Both the position numbers and the translations under genes were made by a program. Shown here piece by piece: positions 22,141-34,335 of a stretch of DNA of 64,000 nt; position 1 is the first letter of the stretch; each line of letters begins with the position of its first letter. Under the pieces are notes generated by a model that had not been told where the DNA came from, did not search any database, and was given only the letters and a program-made list of their open reading frames with translations. Source of the stretch: Isoetes taiwanensis (lineage: Eukaryota > Streptophyta > Lycopodiopsida > Isoetales > Isoetaceae); NCBI GenBank assembly GCA_021234155.1, contig JAJEKV010000263.1:126001-190000 (forward strand), written 5' to 3'.

Positions 22141-22439
22141 ACATTTCGGGAAAGAAAAGATGACATGTGGCGGCAGCTCATTGGCAGATTGGCCAGAATA
22201 AACCCTAACCAAACTTTACGTTGTAAGAAATCAGCGGAGAATCACACCTCCACAATAAGAAATAAATTCAAAGGCACTCTTTTTTTCATGGTGGTGCAAA
22301 ACGCCTGTGCATCTCGAATAGTGCGATGGAGTGTGGGAGTGGCCTCGAGGTCCGTGAAAGAATCGATAAATAATTGTCTTTCTTTATTGCACTGCCTGTA
22401 CGTGAAAGATTCGGTGGCAGGACGGATTTATTGCTACCA

Positions 22440-22680
22440 AGGGAAACCTAGGTGGGTTTTTCCAAAGTGAAACCTATATAGGTTTTATTCTATGGAAACC
22501 TAGACTCGAGGAAACCTAGAAAGGATTATGTGGAAACCTAGGTAGGTTCCACACCAATGGAAACCTAGACTAGTTTCTTGGAAACCTAGATTGGAAACCT
22601 AGAATGGTTTTATGGAAACCTAGAGTAGTTTTATGGAACCAAGTCTAGGTTTCCATCAAAAACCTCTCTAGGTTTCAACA
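22440..22680 (+). repeat. GGAAACCTAGA repeats, group 2
   Basis: At least eight GGAAACCTAGA units spaced 18-30 bp, with the last two in inverted orientation. Together with group 1 they mirror each other within the transposon interior. Confidence 0.75.
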
Positions 22681-22934
22681 AGGTCCAACCCAGATCGGGC
22701 GTAGATGGAACCATCGAGAATCGAGGGTTGCTGCAGTTCTTTGCCTAAAAGCGGGACAGGTGCTACAGGTCGAAATTGGTTGCCACAGGTCGGATTGAGG
22801 TCGGTTTTTGTTGGCAGGTCGAATTTTATTGGGCTCGATTCTGTTGGCAGGTCGAAGCTTAACAGGGCAGCGGCGTTGAATCGGATTGAATAGGCGTTGA
22901 ACAGGTTGAACAGGTCTGGAATCATATATCTCTT

Positions 22935-23045
22935 CCTCAAATCTCTTCCGCATAATCTCTTCCGCAAATCTCTTCCTCAAATCTCTTCTGGCTTCCCCTT
23001 CTGATGCAAATCTCTTCCTCAAATCTCTTCTGGCTTCCCCTTCCC
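22935..23045 (+). repeat. CTCTTCCTCAAAT tandem repeat
   Basis: Alternating AATCTCTTCCTCA and AATCTCTTCTGGCTTCCCCT units. They account for the Arg/Glu-rich open frames on the minus strand, which are not genes. Confidence 0.75.
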
Positions 23046-23989
23046 TCAAATAGGGCCGTTACCTATTCCAGTTACATATTCAAGCCGTTACCTATTCCAG
23101 TTTTACAAAGTTCCCCTTCATGAATAGAAAAATTCTTTTGTTCTGAATAGAATACCTCCTTATTGAATCCGGCTTACCTATTGAAGCTGTTACCGAATTT
23201 TTCTTCAGGAATAATTTGTAGTTCACAGCCAAATTTTTCTGTCCATTTGATGCAGTCCATTTGATGCAGGAAGCTAAGAATGTTCGTCAGTGCAATAGAT
23301 GGTTTTCATCAATGGTTCTTTATCTGAAACAACTTGCATGCATCAAGAAATGGTACATGCAGGAAAACTGCAGAGTAGTGGAAAATCAGATTTTATAAGA
23401 CATGTCTTTTATTTCTTATAACGGAGCCATGGAAAAGCATTTTTTTTAAGACATGTCGCAAGAATGGCATGGCACCTCAAATGGTGTCTTATAGTTTTAA
23501 GACAGCCATATTTTAAGCCAACCGTGGAAAAAGGGCCTTAGGCTCGTACCGTCGAAGATATTTTTCAACCATAGATCATAATCCATTTTAATGCCATATA
23601 GCATTTGCCAACTTCGGGAGGAGTTCATAGGTTCTATTTTCTTCTTTTCTTGATCGAGCAGTATGTTCTATTCTCACAAAGAAGATTATGCTGATCTGTG
23701 TAATAATATCTTCCCAAATAAGGGCGGTAGGATGATGCCTGACGAATAACCAGTTGCTGCATCCAGCATTTGAATTATGATCTGGAAAAGCCGCTTCTGT
23801 CTGATGAACCTCATGGGATCCACGACAGACAGTCTAGATGCAGGTTAATTGGCAGTTCCTCACAACAAGTCTAGATTCGTTCCAAAGGTATTCCATCTTT
23901 TAACATATATCTTGTACTTCTGGAAATGAATAAGGATCAATAAATGCACCTCTAAGCTTAGATAGCACATCACTAGTAAACATGCAAAG

Positions 23990-26311
23990 ATGTTCCCTAG
24001 GACACTTTGTGGAAATGTTCAACTGAAAAGAGCCTTTGAAACTGTAGAAACGCTGAATCCAAATACATGGATTTTCTTAGAATCTTCTTTTCGTTTGTTG
24101 CAAGAGTGCACCAAGACTAATGCTATAGCAGAAGGGAAACGTATCCATGCCAATACCATGAGAAGTTTAGTGGACCCTAATATGATAATGTGGAACACAC
24201 TTATCAATATGTATGTAAAATGTGGTAGACTTGAAGAAGCTTGTGATGTGGTTAACAGTATGCCTATGCGCAATGAATTTATCTGGACATCAATCATCGC
24301 AGGCTATGCTCAAAATGGAAATGGTAGAGGTGCTCTGAAAATTTTCCAGCACATGAAGCAAGAGGGGGTATTACAGAACAAAGTCACTTTTGTTTGCGCC
24401 TTGAATGCATGCATTTGCATTCGTTCTGTGCAACATGGTAAGCAATTTCATGCCAGCATTCTGAAGGCTGGGTATGGAACAGATTATTTTGTGGCAAATA
24501 CCCTTGTTCACATGTATACCAAATGTGGGAGCATAGAGGACGCATGGAATATATTTGAGAGAGTAAATACACGGGGCGTTTTCATGTGGACTGCCATTAT
24601 TGCTGGGTATGCTGAAATTGGAAACTGTGGGATGTCTTTAGAATTATTCGCACAAATGCATGTGGACAGAGTACAACCCAATGAGTTCACATTTCTGAGT
24701 GTTTTAGAGGCATGCTTAGTTTTAGAGCGGGCAAAACATATCCATTCATATATATTGAGCACTGATTACAAACTTGATATGTTTGTTACTAGTAGTTTGG
24801 TTTGTACATACATCAAATCTGGAGGCATGCATGCTGCATGTGACATATTTGATCGCTTGCCTAAAAGAGATGTAGTATCTTGGAATACAATGATTGGTGG
24901 GCATGTGGAAGGTGGTTATGGGAGAGAAGCTCTTTGCCTCTTTAGGCACATGATATTTGAAGGAATGAAACCGAATGAGGTCACACTCGGCAAAGTTCTA
25001 GCGGCATGTAGTGTGATGGACACCGACGAAGAAGGAAAGTATGTCCATTCTATTATTTTGAGGGCTGAATGCCAACAAGATGCATTTGTATGCCGTGCCC
25101 TCATTGACATGTATGCGAAAACTGGAAGAATAGAAGATGCCTGCCAATCATTTAACACTTCCGTTGTACACAATGTATACATATGTACTACAATGATAGG
25201 AGGCTATGCAGAACAAGGGTATAGAAGGGAAGCCTTTAAGACTTTTGAACAAATGCAACAGGAGGGTATGGAAACAAGTGAAATTACATTGGTTGCGATT
25301 CTTAATGCATGCAGTAGGTTACACGAGGGAAAGTGCATTCATGCTCGGATAGTGAAAGTGAGACCCAAGTTGGACAGCGCCATTTACCGTGCTCTCATCG
25401 ATATGTATGTCAAACATGGGAGCATAGGAGATGCCTATCAAATATTTTACAGCTTATCCATAAGGAATATAATTATTTGGACTATTATGATTGTAGGTTA
25501 TTCTGAGCAGGGCTATAACAAGGAGGCATTGGAGTTGTTTCAGCAAATGCAAGCAGAAGGAACGAAACCAAATAATATTACTTTGCTTACTCTTCTGAAT
25601 GTATGTGGTAGTCTAGCTTTATTAGATGAGGGGAAATACATCCATGCCAATGTTCTGCAGAATCTACATGAATCTGATTGCGTTTTAGGTAGTGCTCTAG
25701 CTGACATGTATGCCAAGTGTGGAAATATAAAGGATGCTTGTATCGTGTTTGACAGGTTTATGAGAGATGCTGTGTCATGGAACATAATGCTTTCAGCATA
25801 CGCACAACATGGTAATGGTGAAGCAGCTCTTGATCTGGTTGTTCCTATGCTTTTAGAAGGAATAAGGCCTAACAAGATTACATTTATTTCTCTCCTTCAT
25901 GCTTGTGGCCATGCCCAGTTGATGAGTGAAGGGTGCCATTACTTCAGCTTTTTCAGTCAAGATCATGGGGTTGCACTGGAAGTGCAGCATTATGCTTGTA
26001 TGGTAGATCTTCTTGGTCGAGTAGGATGGTTGGACGAAGCCCATCAATTTATAGGAATGATGCCTTGCTTAGCAACTGCAGATATATGGATGTTTCTTCT
26101 CAGTGCATGCAGAATCTATGGTGTTATGAGTTTAGCAGAAGATGCTGTTGTGAATGTTTTGATGGTGGAACCTACGAGAGTTGAAGCCTACCTTTTGTTA
26201 TCCAGTATATATGCCATGGCCAACATCTCACCAAATTTAAATGTGGAAGTCTCTCCCCATGTGAGGCATGGCATTACTATATGCAATCAGCCTCTTTCCA
26301 GATCCCTCTAA
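23990..26311 (+). CDS. PLS-class pentatricopeptide-repeat protein, 773 residues
   Basis: An intronless open frame. PPR motifs start near residue 30 and run to about 720 in P-L-S triplets of roughly 100 residues, about six rounds. Each has the marks of the class: GK-IHA (near 49, 150), LINMYVKCG or LVHMYTKCG, IF, then WT-IIAGYA (near 99, 200). The last triplet ends with HYACMVDLLGR and a partial E motif (AYLLLSSIYAMA, about 733-744). After that the protein diverges and stops, where the family normally goes on with E+ and a DYW deaminase. Members act in mitochondria or plastids, binding one RNA base per repeat. The N-terminus is only weakly leader-like. A DYW remnant follows at 26312-26520. It might still work in trans with a separate DYW protein, or be at the start of decay. 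Confidence 0.88.
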   Translation: MFPRTLCGNVQLKRAFETVETLNPNTWIFLESSFRLLQECTKTNAIAEGKRIHANTMRSLVDPNMIMWNTLINMYVKCGRLEEACDVVNSMPMRNEFIWTSIIAGYAQNGNGRGALKIFQHMKQEGVLQNKVTFVCALNACICIRSVQHGKQFHASILKAGYGTDYFVANTLVHMYTKCGSIEDAWNIFERVNTRGVFMWTAIIAGYAEIGNCGMSLELFAQMHVDRVQPNEFTFLSVLEACLVLERAKHIHSYILSTDYKLDMFVTSSLVCTYIKSGGMHAACDIFDRLPKRDVVSWNTMIGGHVEGGYGREALCLFRHMIFEGMKPNEVTLGKVLAACSVMDTDEEGKYVHSIILRAECQQDAFVCRALIDMYAKTGRIEDACQSFNTSVVHNVYICTTMIGGYAEQGYRREAFKTFEQMQQEGMETSEITLVAILNACSRLHEGKCIHARIVKVRPKLDSAIYRALIDMYVKHGSIGDAYQIFYSLSIRNIIIWTIMIVGYSEQGYNKEALELFQQMQAEGTKPNNITLLTLLNVCGSLALLDEGKYIHANVLQNLHESDCVLGSALADMYAKCGNIKDACIVFDRFMRDAVSWNIMLSAYAQHGNGEAALDLVVPMLLEGIRPNKITFISLLHACGHAQLMSEGCHYFSFFSQDHGVALEVQHYACMVDLLGRVGWLDEAHQFIGMMPCLATADIWMFLLSACRIYGVMSLAEDAVVNVLMVEPTRVEAYLLLSSIYAMANISPNLNVEVSPHVRHGITICNQPLSRSL

Positions 26312-26520
26312 TTAGGGCATGGATGCTCATAAACATCACACGTATTTGTAAGAAATGGGAGACTTTTTCCCCGGAGAAGAAATTGCTGAAATTGAAGCAA
26401 AAATTAGTGGGCTGAAAGGATCCCGCTCAGATTGACCATCTGTAGTACTGGATTTGGATGGCAAAAGAATGAGGTAGTCTCAAAAGTGCACTTCATATTG
26501 TCTGATGGCTAGAATCTTGG
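26312..26520 (+). pseudogene. decayed E+/DYW tail of the preceding PPR gene
   Basis: Just past the stop, another frame reads HTYL-stop-EMGDFFPGEEIAEIEAK and then, after a second stop, SVVLDLDGK. These fit the E+ to early DYW stretch of the family (normally HxFxVGD...HP...I...L, then VLHDV). The deaminase zinc motifs (HSE, CxxC) and the terminal DYW are not found. The ancestral gene was therefore of the DYW type. Confidence 0.6.
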
Positions 26521-28090
26521 ATATGCAGCTCAAAGCCTTCAGGTAGCTTGTTTCTCAGTAATGCACTGGCCCACAATCATAGCTTCTGACTGGCCTTTGT
26601 CATTGTCATTGCTGGCATTGACACAAAAAGCCATGACGATACCTCCTTGTGCCAAAAACTGGGCAGCCCTATCTGTGAGCCAATTTCCCACTTCCTTTCG
26701 AGAAGGACCCATTGTGAAAAAACTGCAATATCATTGGTGTGCTAGCAAACATGGAATTGGAGTGGATAAACAGAATTATAGATCTAACTGGAACTGCACT
26801 ATGATTCTACTGCTCAAAGCAATAAAATATTGTCAAAATCCAGGACTGATTGAGCTCCAGCCAATGTTTTGAAGATGAAATTGTCAAACAGGGAAGCTGA
26901 ATTACATAGGGAGGCTGAATTCCATGGAGGAAGCCTTTTTGTGAAGAAACAGATCGAGTAATGAAGATGCTTTCGGTTTTCATGATTTTTGGGAAGTGTA
27001 TAGCAGAAGCATATCCAAAGTGCTATGAAAGTGGCAAAGAACAGGTTTAAAGTCAATCTCTGACAGGGAAATAGATGGATTTTATGGGATGAACTAAGCA
27101 CAGAGATAAAATGGTAAATGGTGGTCCAACGGCTAAGAAATTTTCTAAGGGGGAACATAGGGGGCTGCAATAATAAATGTTGTTTAAATTGGAAGGTAGG
27201 AAACAAAATTACTCACAAAGTTTCCAGAGTTTATCAAGCTATTGTTCCTCACAGATGCAGATCCAGTTTAGCCTCCAACAAATGGAACAATAATGTTGGT
27301 GACTTCAGAAGCACCCTAGGAAATGTACGGAGGGCAATTCTAAGAGATTATAAATAAATTAATAAGTCACGCCCCTTTGACTTATTATCCCTAATATATA
27401 ATTGTAATATCGGAGGTAAGGGGCGGATCTAACTAATTCTAAAAGTATTTGGCTTTTGAGTTGATCACTGTATTAATCTAAAAGTTTAGGCACTCAATAT
27501 TTGACATGTGTTATTAGTTTGTCGTGTTTACCAAAAGCTTCTAGAGGTTCAATCAAGTTTGAGGGTATTTGGAACATGTGGTATCAAGCTTGCAAGCACA
27601 TGCTTTGATAAGTCTTGAAAATATGACCTCATCTAGCAGTATTCTTTCCCATTGCATTATTTGATAATGTGGCCGAAATTTGGAATCGTATGTCAAGAAC
27701 CTAAGGTTTTTAATGGTGTAAATGAGTATTCGTATGTGAGTATGGTATTTTGGTGGCGGCATCTTGTGCCCGGTTACGGAATCGGTAGTGCCGTAGTAGT
27801 GTGCTCCAGGGATGGCCCGGATGCCGAGGTAGGAGGTTTTATGTGTCCCGCCTCCGGGCTTGTTGTTTTTTTGGGGGTTTGACAAGGTGGGGGTGGGTTG
27901 CTTGGTTGGGAGCGGAGGTGGATTTGTGCCCGAGGTAAGCGTTTGTGTTCTTCCTTTTGTTTTTGTTTTTGTCTCAGAATTTTCGCCACATTATGTCTCC
28001 GAGGGTGACACATTTGAGGGGACTGGAAAAGAGGCGGAGTCTCGGCTTTCGAACAAGCGCTAACTAGGGTTTCTTGAACCCGGGTAAGGT
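26521..28090. other. non-coding interval
   Basis: No supported gene. A minus-strand stretch at about 26720-26580 (KEVGNWLTDRAAQ...NASNDND) faintly resembles an RNase H segment of a LINE and is left unassigned. The 27.9-28.1 kb part may belong to the 5' leader of LINE-B. Confidence 0.35.
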
Positions 28091-28134
28091 TCAGGTTGAT
28101 CAAGCGCTAGTCACTTCTCGATCCCATCACATCC

Positions 28135-30466
28135 TTGATCGTCCACCCTCGATCTTCCCAACCGTCACATCACCAAATCATCTATCCCATTCCCCTGAAT
28201 TCTCTCTGTCTTCCCTGCGGCCCCCATTATTGCGACCATGACAAGCATTACCCAAGGCACCCCTCACTCCTAAGATTTTCCGGCTATTACGAGAGCTACC
28301 GATTCAATCTCAACTTCATACAATTTGGGAGCTTCGACATGGCGGCCTTCATCGCGTGGATGTTGCGTAATCAAGGGATCCGGAATGGGATAATATTACT
28401 CGAGAAGAGTTAAGGAACTCCCGAGAGACACGTGAATCCCATCTTCTCAAACTCGGAATGGATGAACATTCTACGCCAACAAGTATTTGCATGCTCTCGA
28501 TGAAGACTTCACCAAAGGTATCAAATCGAACTTCGATCTCCTAAAACAAACTACATACTCTCGGGAAAAAATGCAGGTTGTATTTTGGGTGGAAAAGGAA
28601 GGTTTCAATTTGAATGAAATCGCCAAACAAATATACTCTTTGAATAAGAATGTGCGATTGCTTCCATGCATTGGCTACTGATTCCCTTTCTTCATGGTTG
28701 AATTAACATCCCGTGAAGCTGCTCTTGATTTGTCGAGGAAAAGCCGAAGTCATACACAAAGGGTACCAAATCAAATTCCAAAATGGGACTATCACTCGAT
28801 CCTTCCTCCCCAAGTCCCTCCCCAGGTCCACGGTTTTCTTGCAACCCCATGGTCTCAACCCCATCTACTAGAGTGAAGAATGCTTCAAGGCAATTTTTAA
28901 CTCCATTGGACATTTTATTTCGCTACTTTTTTCCCACCGGATAGACCCCCAATTGTCTATGTCCAACTAGATCTGCTCAAGCCCATCCCCGAGAAGTGAC
29001 TTATGTTGATCTTTTGGAACTAACTGTATTGCAAATTGAATCGAGCGGCCTTCCTCCTGGATCATTGCGGTATCTATGGAAAGAAATTCCATGGAGGGGT
29101 GAAATGCATCCCGAGAAATACCTTTGAAGACCCCCGACACACTCGAAAAGCGTAACAAGTATGATCCCCGACAGTGAGAATGCCATGTAGATGAATTCGC
29201 CATATGTATGGCCACAAAAGGAGGAAAATGATATATGGCTTGGGGCGTAATGGACAAACAAACGGAACATGAGGGAAAATTATAAAAATTGCAAAGGAAA
29301 AGAACGGGACAGGGGAAAGAATCCGACAAGCCAAATGGGACCTCTCCCGGAGGATCCTCTGTGCCTTTGAAGATAAAAAGAAGGGAAAAAGTCTACACCA
29401 CGAGCTATTTAACTCACAATAAAGAGGTATCTTTCATTTAAAAATGAACTTCACGCCAAATTCAACAAGGACAGCCCCCATGCAGGATTTACATACGTAA
29501 GACACAGGAATGGGATATCGGGATACGTAACCTCACATTAAGGGCAAGGAATCACAAAAATGAAGCCCATTGAAACCGGGCGCAGCGTAAGCCCGTAATC
29601 AAAACAAGGATAAGGATTCGGATAAAGAAAGTTCGAAATAGAAACAATGCGCAGACGAGGTCACCGCCAATTGGGAAGATTATGACACCGGGTAATGATT
29701 TAGTCTCTTGACTTTAGAGGAGGCTCAAGAAGATACACACCTACAAGATGCACAAAGCAAACGAAAGCAATACTGAGATAGGGGAACTCTTTACCCCAAA
29801 GAAGAATGAAATGTAATTTATATCCAATAAGGATCCGGAAGGGTTATCACAACCGAAGTCCGCCACTCTTCAAAAATTGTATCTCGGTCTCCGGTCACCA
29901 TGTCCATCCCACCAACTCAAGCCAATTCCCCCAAACACCTCAATTATCTAATCCAAAAACCCTCTTACAAAGCAGGTAATCAAGAGCAAGTCGAGGATAA
30001 TATCTCCTTCCTTCGGGCTTTTTATTCAATGCAAAGATGATGGTAGATATCTTTGCTTGTGTTGAACGTTTTTGTTGCAAGAGGCTCTAGAAGAATACTT
30101 ACACACACCGGGCGAGCATACCGAGGAGAATCAAGGGATGATAAAGAAGCTTCCATCCAGGTAAGTACCCAATCCTTTGATACTTTGAATAATTCAGAAC
30201 TTGGGTCCTGTGTTTCCAATGAAGAAAGAGAGATTTGCACTCCTATACTGTCAAAATTCTGGGCAACCTTAGAGGATGAGATAGGAATGTCAGATCATGA
30301 AGGCCTAGATAATATCCCAAAGGATCTAGACAAGATTGGAGACTACCTATATGGAAATATGAGCTCCACTCCTAATAAGAAATCCAGAAAGTACAGAAAG
30401 ACCTACCAAAAAGATCCCAACTATACTGGCCCTGCATCCAACACAAGGAAGACCAAATCCTGCTGA
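28135..30466 (+). pseudogene. LINE-B ORF1 (gag-like), heavily broken
   Basis: Open pieces in shifting frames include FTKGIKSNFDLLKQ...VVFWVEKEGFNLNEIAKQIY (28487-28680) and, in the next frame, VELTSREAALDLSRKSRS. These fit the N-terminal region and strand pattern of DUF4283-type ORF1 proteins. The best preserved part is the C-terminus (30200-30466), acidic and then basic (KKSRKYRKTYQKD), consistent with RNA binding. It ends 40 bp before ORF2. The middle (about 28900-30000) is full of stops. Confidence 0.6.
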
Positions 30467-30505
30467 AAGTCCTCCCCTATTCCTTTTCACCCACCGTTAT
30501 TACAA

Positions 30506-31400
30506 ATGAAGATCATTTCATGGAATGTAAGGGGGATCAAGGGCCCCATAAAGAGAAGAAGATTCATTGCTTTAGCTAGAGCTTATAAAGCTGATCTTCT
30601 AATGATTCAAGAACACCATTTACCCCAGTTTGAAGCTTCCAATCTGGGAGATTGGATCAATAAAGGTACTGGCTCTTCATATATTACTGCTCAGGGCACT
30701 AAAGGTGGGCTTGCAATGTTTTGGAGCACCCTTCAAGTTGTTTCTTCATACTGCAGCCCCTCAAATAGATGGCACAGTATAGCTATAGATATGCAGGGGC
30801 AAACTTTGGGGATAATCAATGTTTATGCCCCCACTGAACCCAATGAGAGAGCCCCAATATGGAAAGAGATTAAAAATTGGATGAATGACCAGGATAATAT
30901 TAATGACTGGATCCTGGGGGGGGGGACCTAAACAACACCCCACAATGGGATCTCAAACTTGGAAACAAGATTAATATATCCAGAAGTGAAAGAGCAGAGT
31001 GGGATAACATGCTGCAGGATACAGGATTAGTATATGTTCCCTCTGCCAACTCTAAATTCACTTGGTCCAACAAAAGACAAGGAGCTGAGAGAACCTATTG
31101 CACATTGGATAGATTCTATGTCATAAATCCTAATATCTCCTGCCTTGACAACTGCATAGTTACTGGAGATGATGGGAATATCCACGGATCATTTCCCTCA
31201 AATTTTGGAAATTCTCAAGCTCAAACCACTACCAAACCTACAAACTCCCCTTTCAAATTTAATCGCTTGCTCCCGCTAGGTAACCCCATTTTATCTCTCG
31301 AACCAGAGCTTCTACCTCACTCAACCTGCAGTAGGGAGACATCAATCTATGAAAGAGTTCAGCAAGAAATTAAAAATCTGTAAAAATTGGATTAAAGAAT
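30506..31400 (+). pseudogene. LINE-B ORF2, endonuclease part
   Basis: It starts MKIISWNVRGIKGPIKRRR, the first endonuclease motif. MIQEHH (catalytic Glu), KGGLAMFW, NVYAPTEPNERAPIW and DWILGG follow. There the frame is lost in a run of ten G's (30916-30925), about two more than needed to continue into DLNN. The next frame resumes with SNKRQGAERTYCTLDRFYV, the late endonuclease motif. The final H motif (normally SDH) is not preserved. Confidence 0.85.
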
Positions 31401-33119
31401 GGGGAAAAGCTAGGCAAGCAAAATGCAGAGAGGAAAAGAATAAGCTCTTAAAAGAAATGAAGGATATCAGACAGGAACTAGAGCTCAACCCTTTGAGTGC
31501 AAATCTTCATAAACAGGAGATATTATCGAAAATAACATCAAGGCCATAGAGGAGAAAGAAGTAAAGGTATGGCCTTAAGAGCAAAAGATTTGCCAATACA
31601 ATAAGATGGATCAAGGCAGTTCAAAATATTTCTTCAGAGTTGCTAAGAATAAACTTATCAATAATTCCATCACTATGGTGGAACACAAAAATGGGGACAA
31701 AATTGAGGATGAGCAAGAGATTATGGCAGATTTTCTGGAACAATATAGCAACATGTTCAAAGGAGCTGAATATAGTGTTGAAGAAGAAGAGGCTATGAAC
31801 AATTTCTTCAAAAACATCCCAGAAACCAAGACCATGGAGGAAGATTTAGATGGTTACCCTGATGATAAGGAGGTGTTGCAAGTCTTAAAGAACATGGAAA
31901 AGGCAAAAGCCCAGGGCCTGATGGCTTCCCCCCTGAGTTTTTTCTAACCTTCTGGATAGTGATGAAGGAAGACTTTATGGAATTTATCAAGGGAGCATGG
32001 GATCAAACCTCTATTTACCCAAACCTTTAACTCGGTCTTATCACTTTGATACCTAAGATCAAGAATCCCAGCAAAATAAATGATTGGAGACCTATATCTC
32101 ACCAACCAATACTACCTACAAAATTCTAGCCAAGATTCTCTCCTTTCGGATCCTTATGCACTTGCACAATTCAGTCAGCACCTGCCAATCAGGTTTTCTT
32201 TCTCGTAGGTTTATTCTAGACAACTACATTGCAGCCAGTGAAGCAATCCATTGGGCAGACTCTCTAAACAAAATTGCATGCTCCTCAAGCTAGACTTTAA
32301 AAGAGCTTATGATTCTATAACATGGCCCTTCTTAAAGAGAGCAATGCTTCACATAGGTATCCATCAGACTCTCATAGATAAGATCATGGCTCTCAACAAT
32401 CGGCTTCTTCTAGCCCGATCATTAATGGATCCCCCAAAGAAATTTTCCCTATAAGAAAGGGTGTGAGGCAAGGATGTCCTCGGCACCTTACCTCTTCCTT
32501 TTGTGTTGCGAAATGCTCACAAGATGTGTACAAGGTCTTCAACAAGAAACAACAGATTCGGGGATTGCAAATGCCGTGGTCGACAAACAAACTTACCATC
32601 ATGCAGTATGCAGATGATACTTTTATCCTCTTAAAAGCCAATCAGAACAGCTTTGATGCCTTGCTGAACAGCATTCAAAACTTTGCTAGTGTCTCAGGGG
32701 TCCATCTCAACCTAAACAAATGCAGCATTCTCTGGGAGAACCCCACTGAGGATTTAGATACTTGTGGTATTAAAGTTAACCCCCCTAATCAGGCCATCAC
32801 CCTACTTGGTCTCCCCCTAGCTATTAACCTTCCCAATAAAGAGGTGTGGAGACCTATTGTGAGCAAAATTAGGAAGAAACTTCTCTCCCTTTCCCCCAAT
32901 TTATCTTTTGCTGGCAGAGTTCTTACTGCAAATGTGGTGTTAGCCAGCACCCATGTTTATTTCTCCTCGGCTCTCATTGCTAATAAAGAATCTTATAATG
33001 ACATAGAAAAATGTCCGAGGGAATACATCGGAAAGGAATGCATTTTGTTAGATGGGAGGAAATCACTCAAACAAAAAAAAGAAGGTGGTCTAGGGCTGAA
33101 AATTCTTCATAAGCAATGA
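31401..33119 (+). pseudogene. LINE-B ORF2, reverse transcriptase part
   Basis: In order: SSKYFFRVAKNKLINNSI, a shifted 'AKAQG..ASPLSFF' motif (31905-31945), PKIKNPSKINDW near 32057, LKLDFKRAYDSITWPF near 32283, GVRQGCP near 32463, and MQYADDTFIL with the catalytic Asp pair near 32602. The LLGLPLAI thumb motif and an AGRVL segment follow. There are at least four frame changes, so no active polymerase. Confidence 0.9.
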
Positions 33120-34335
33120 CCAGGGCTTTGGGTGCTAAATATGTCCTGAAAGCTATAAATGGCTGGAACTCCCCGCCATGGAGTTCATTAGATATTGGCC
33201 ACAGGCTAGTAGACCTTTTGGTATGAAGAAATATACTCACCACATCCAGATTCTATGTACTACCGGTTCAAGAGTGCCCCAATACTTCCCCTTATGAGGA
33301 AAAATTTTTGAGGCTTGGAATCTTGTTGCAGAGGGTTTTGAGCATAAGGATATTGGTTTTGATAGTGCCAATTTTTCCCTATTCTGGTCACCCATTTTTG
33401 CTAAAGAAAATGATGTTTGCTGGGCTCTCAAGCACCCACAGATATGGAAAAAGTGGAAAGAGGCAGGGGTTACTCAGCTGCAACATCTGTGGGAAGGAGA
33501 TAAATGGAGCAGCTGGGAAAGTATTAAACAGATAGTCAAGGGCAAGAAAATAGACAAAATAATTTTTGACACAATCATGGCTGTTGCTAGTACCCAGAGT
33601 GAGTGTCAAACCCCAAAGAATCCTGACTGGCATATTATGAACTCAGACCAATACAAAGTTGCTTTAGGATATAGAGTTCTTGCCCCATCCAAATCCTTGA
33701 CCCAGGCTGCCAATTGGCATGTTCCCAATAAGCACCTCATTAAAATCTTGAGAAATAATTGGAGGTCCTACTCACAACCTAAAATGCAGATGTTCATTTG
33801 GAGGTGTATCCACAACGCTCTTCCCTCCAATCATAATATGTTTAAGAGATGTAAAGATCTTCAGGACAATCCTATGTGTAAACTTTGTGGAAACAACTCT
33901 GAAACTATTAGTCATATGTTTGATTGCCCCAAAATCAGGGAATTTTGGAGATGGCTGGATGCTTATCTCAGGTCAAAAGGTCACAACCTCGGCAATTGGG
34001 CCAACATCATGGACCTTTTGAAGGGATCAAACAACTTCTTGAACACCATTAGGCAAACTGCTCTCTGGATTATTTGGAAACACAGGAACAGGGTTAATTA
34101 TTCAAATCAAAGGGTGGATATAGCTTGGATGAAAGTAGCTTTTCAGATCGAGATATCCAGAATTGCTATGGCTCATAAAAACAGTAAACAAGACAAAGCT
34201 GATTGTGCCTGGCTGTCAATAGGGAAATTTGTTGGTTTATACAACGTCTTTGTTTGTTATGATATGCTTATTGCTGATGATCATTTCATGGTTTTCAGAG
34301 CTGTTGATTGCCCTTACAACGAGGATGAACTGTAA
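33120..34335 (+). pseudogene. LINE-B ORF2, C-terminal zf-RVT domain
   Basis: The segment 33577-34335 is open for 252 codons. PKMQMFIWRCIHNALPS is followed by a zinc-binding pattern CKLCGNNSETISHMFDC (C-x2-C-x8-H-x4-C). WIIWKHRNRVNY comes next, typical of the C-terminus of plant L1 ORF2. The segment before it (33120-33577) is broken. Confidence 0.85.

Larger units (their letters stand above)
20277..23537. mobile_element. PIF/Harbinger-like non-autonomous DNA transposon
   Basis: Perfect 15-bp terminal inverted repeats, GGCCCTTTTTCCACG at 20277-20291 and its complement at 23523-23537, are flanked by TTA on both sides (20274-20276 and 23538-23540). A TTA duplication with a GGCC-type terminus is the PIF/Harbinger signature. 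Both ends carry subterminal ACATGTC strings (about 20374, 23401 and 23452). The 3.26-kb interior has no transposase or Myb-like gene. It is filled with short repeats (see 20510-20615, 21190-21300, 21985-22140, 22440-22680 and 22935-23045), so it would rely on a transposase from elsewhere. Confidence 0.8.

Noticed and set aside
23798-23830. CTGATGA string considered as a hammerhead ribozyme core
   Set aside because: No GAAA box or closing stems in the right places.
26580-26720. Minus-strand stretch resembling an RNase H strand-helix segment
   Set aside because: No catalytic Asp/Glu set and no flanking LINE on that strand. Similarity too short.
27553-28103. Overlapping frames on both strands before LINE-B
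   Set aside because: No motif on either strand. They probably reflect GC-rich leader sequence of the LINE.
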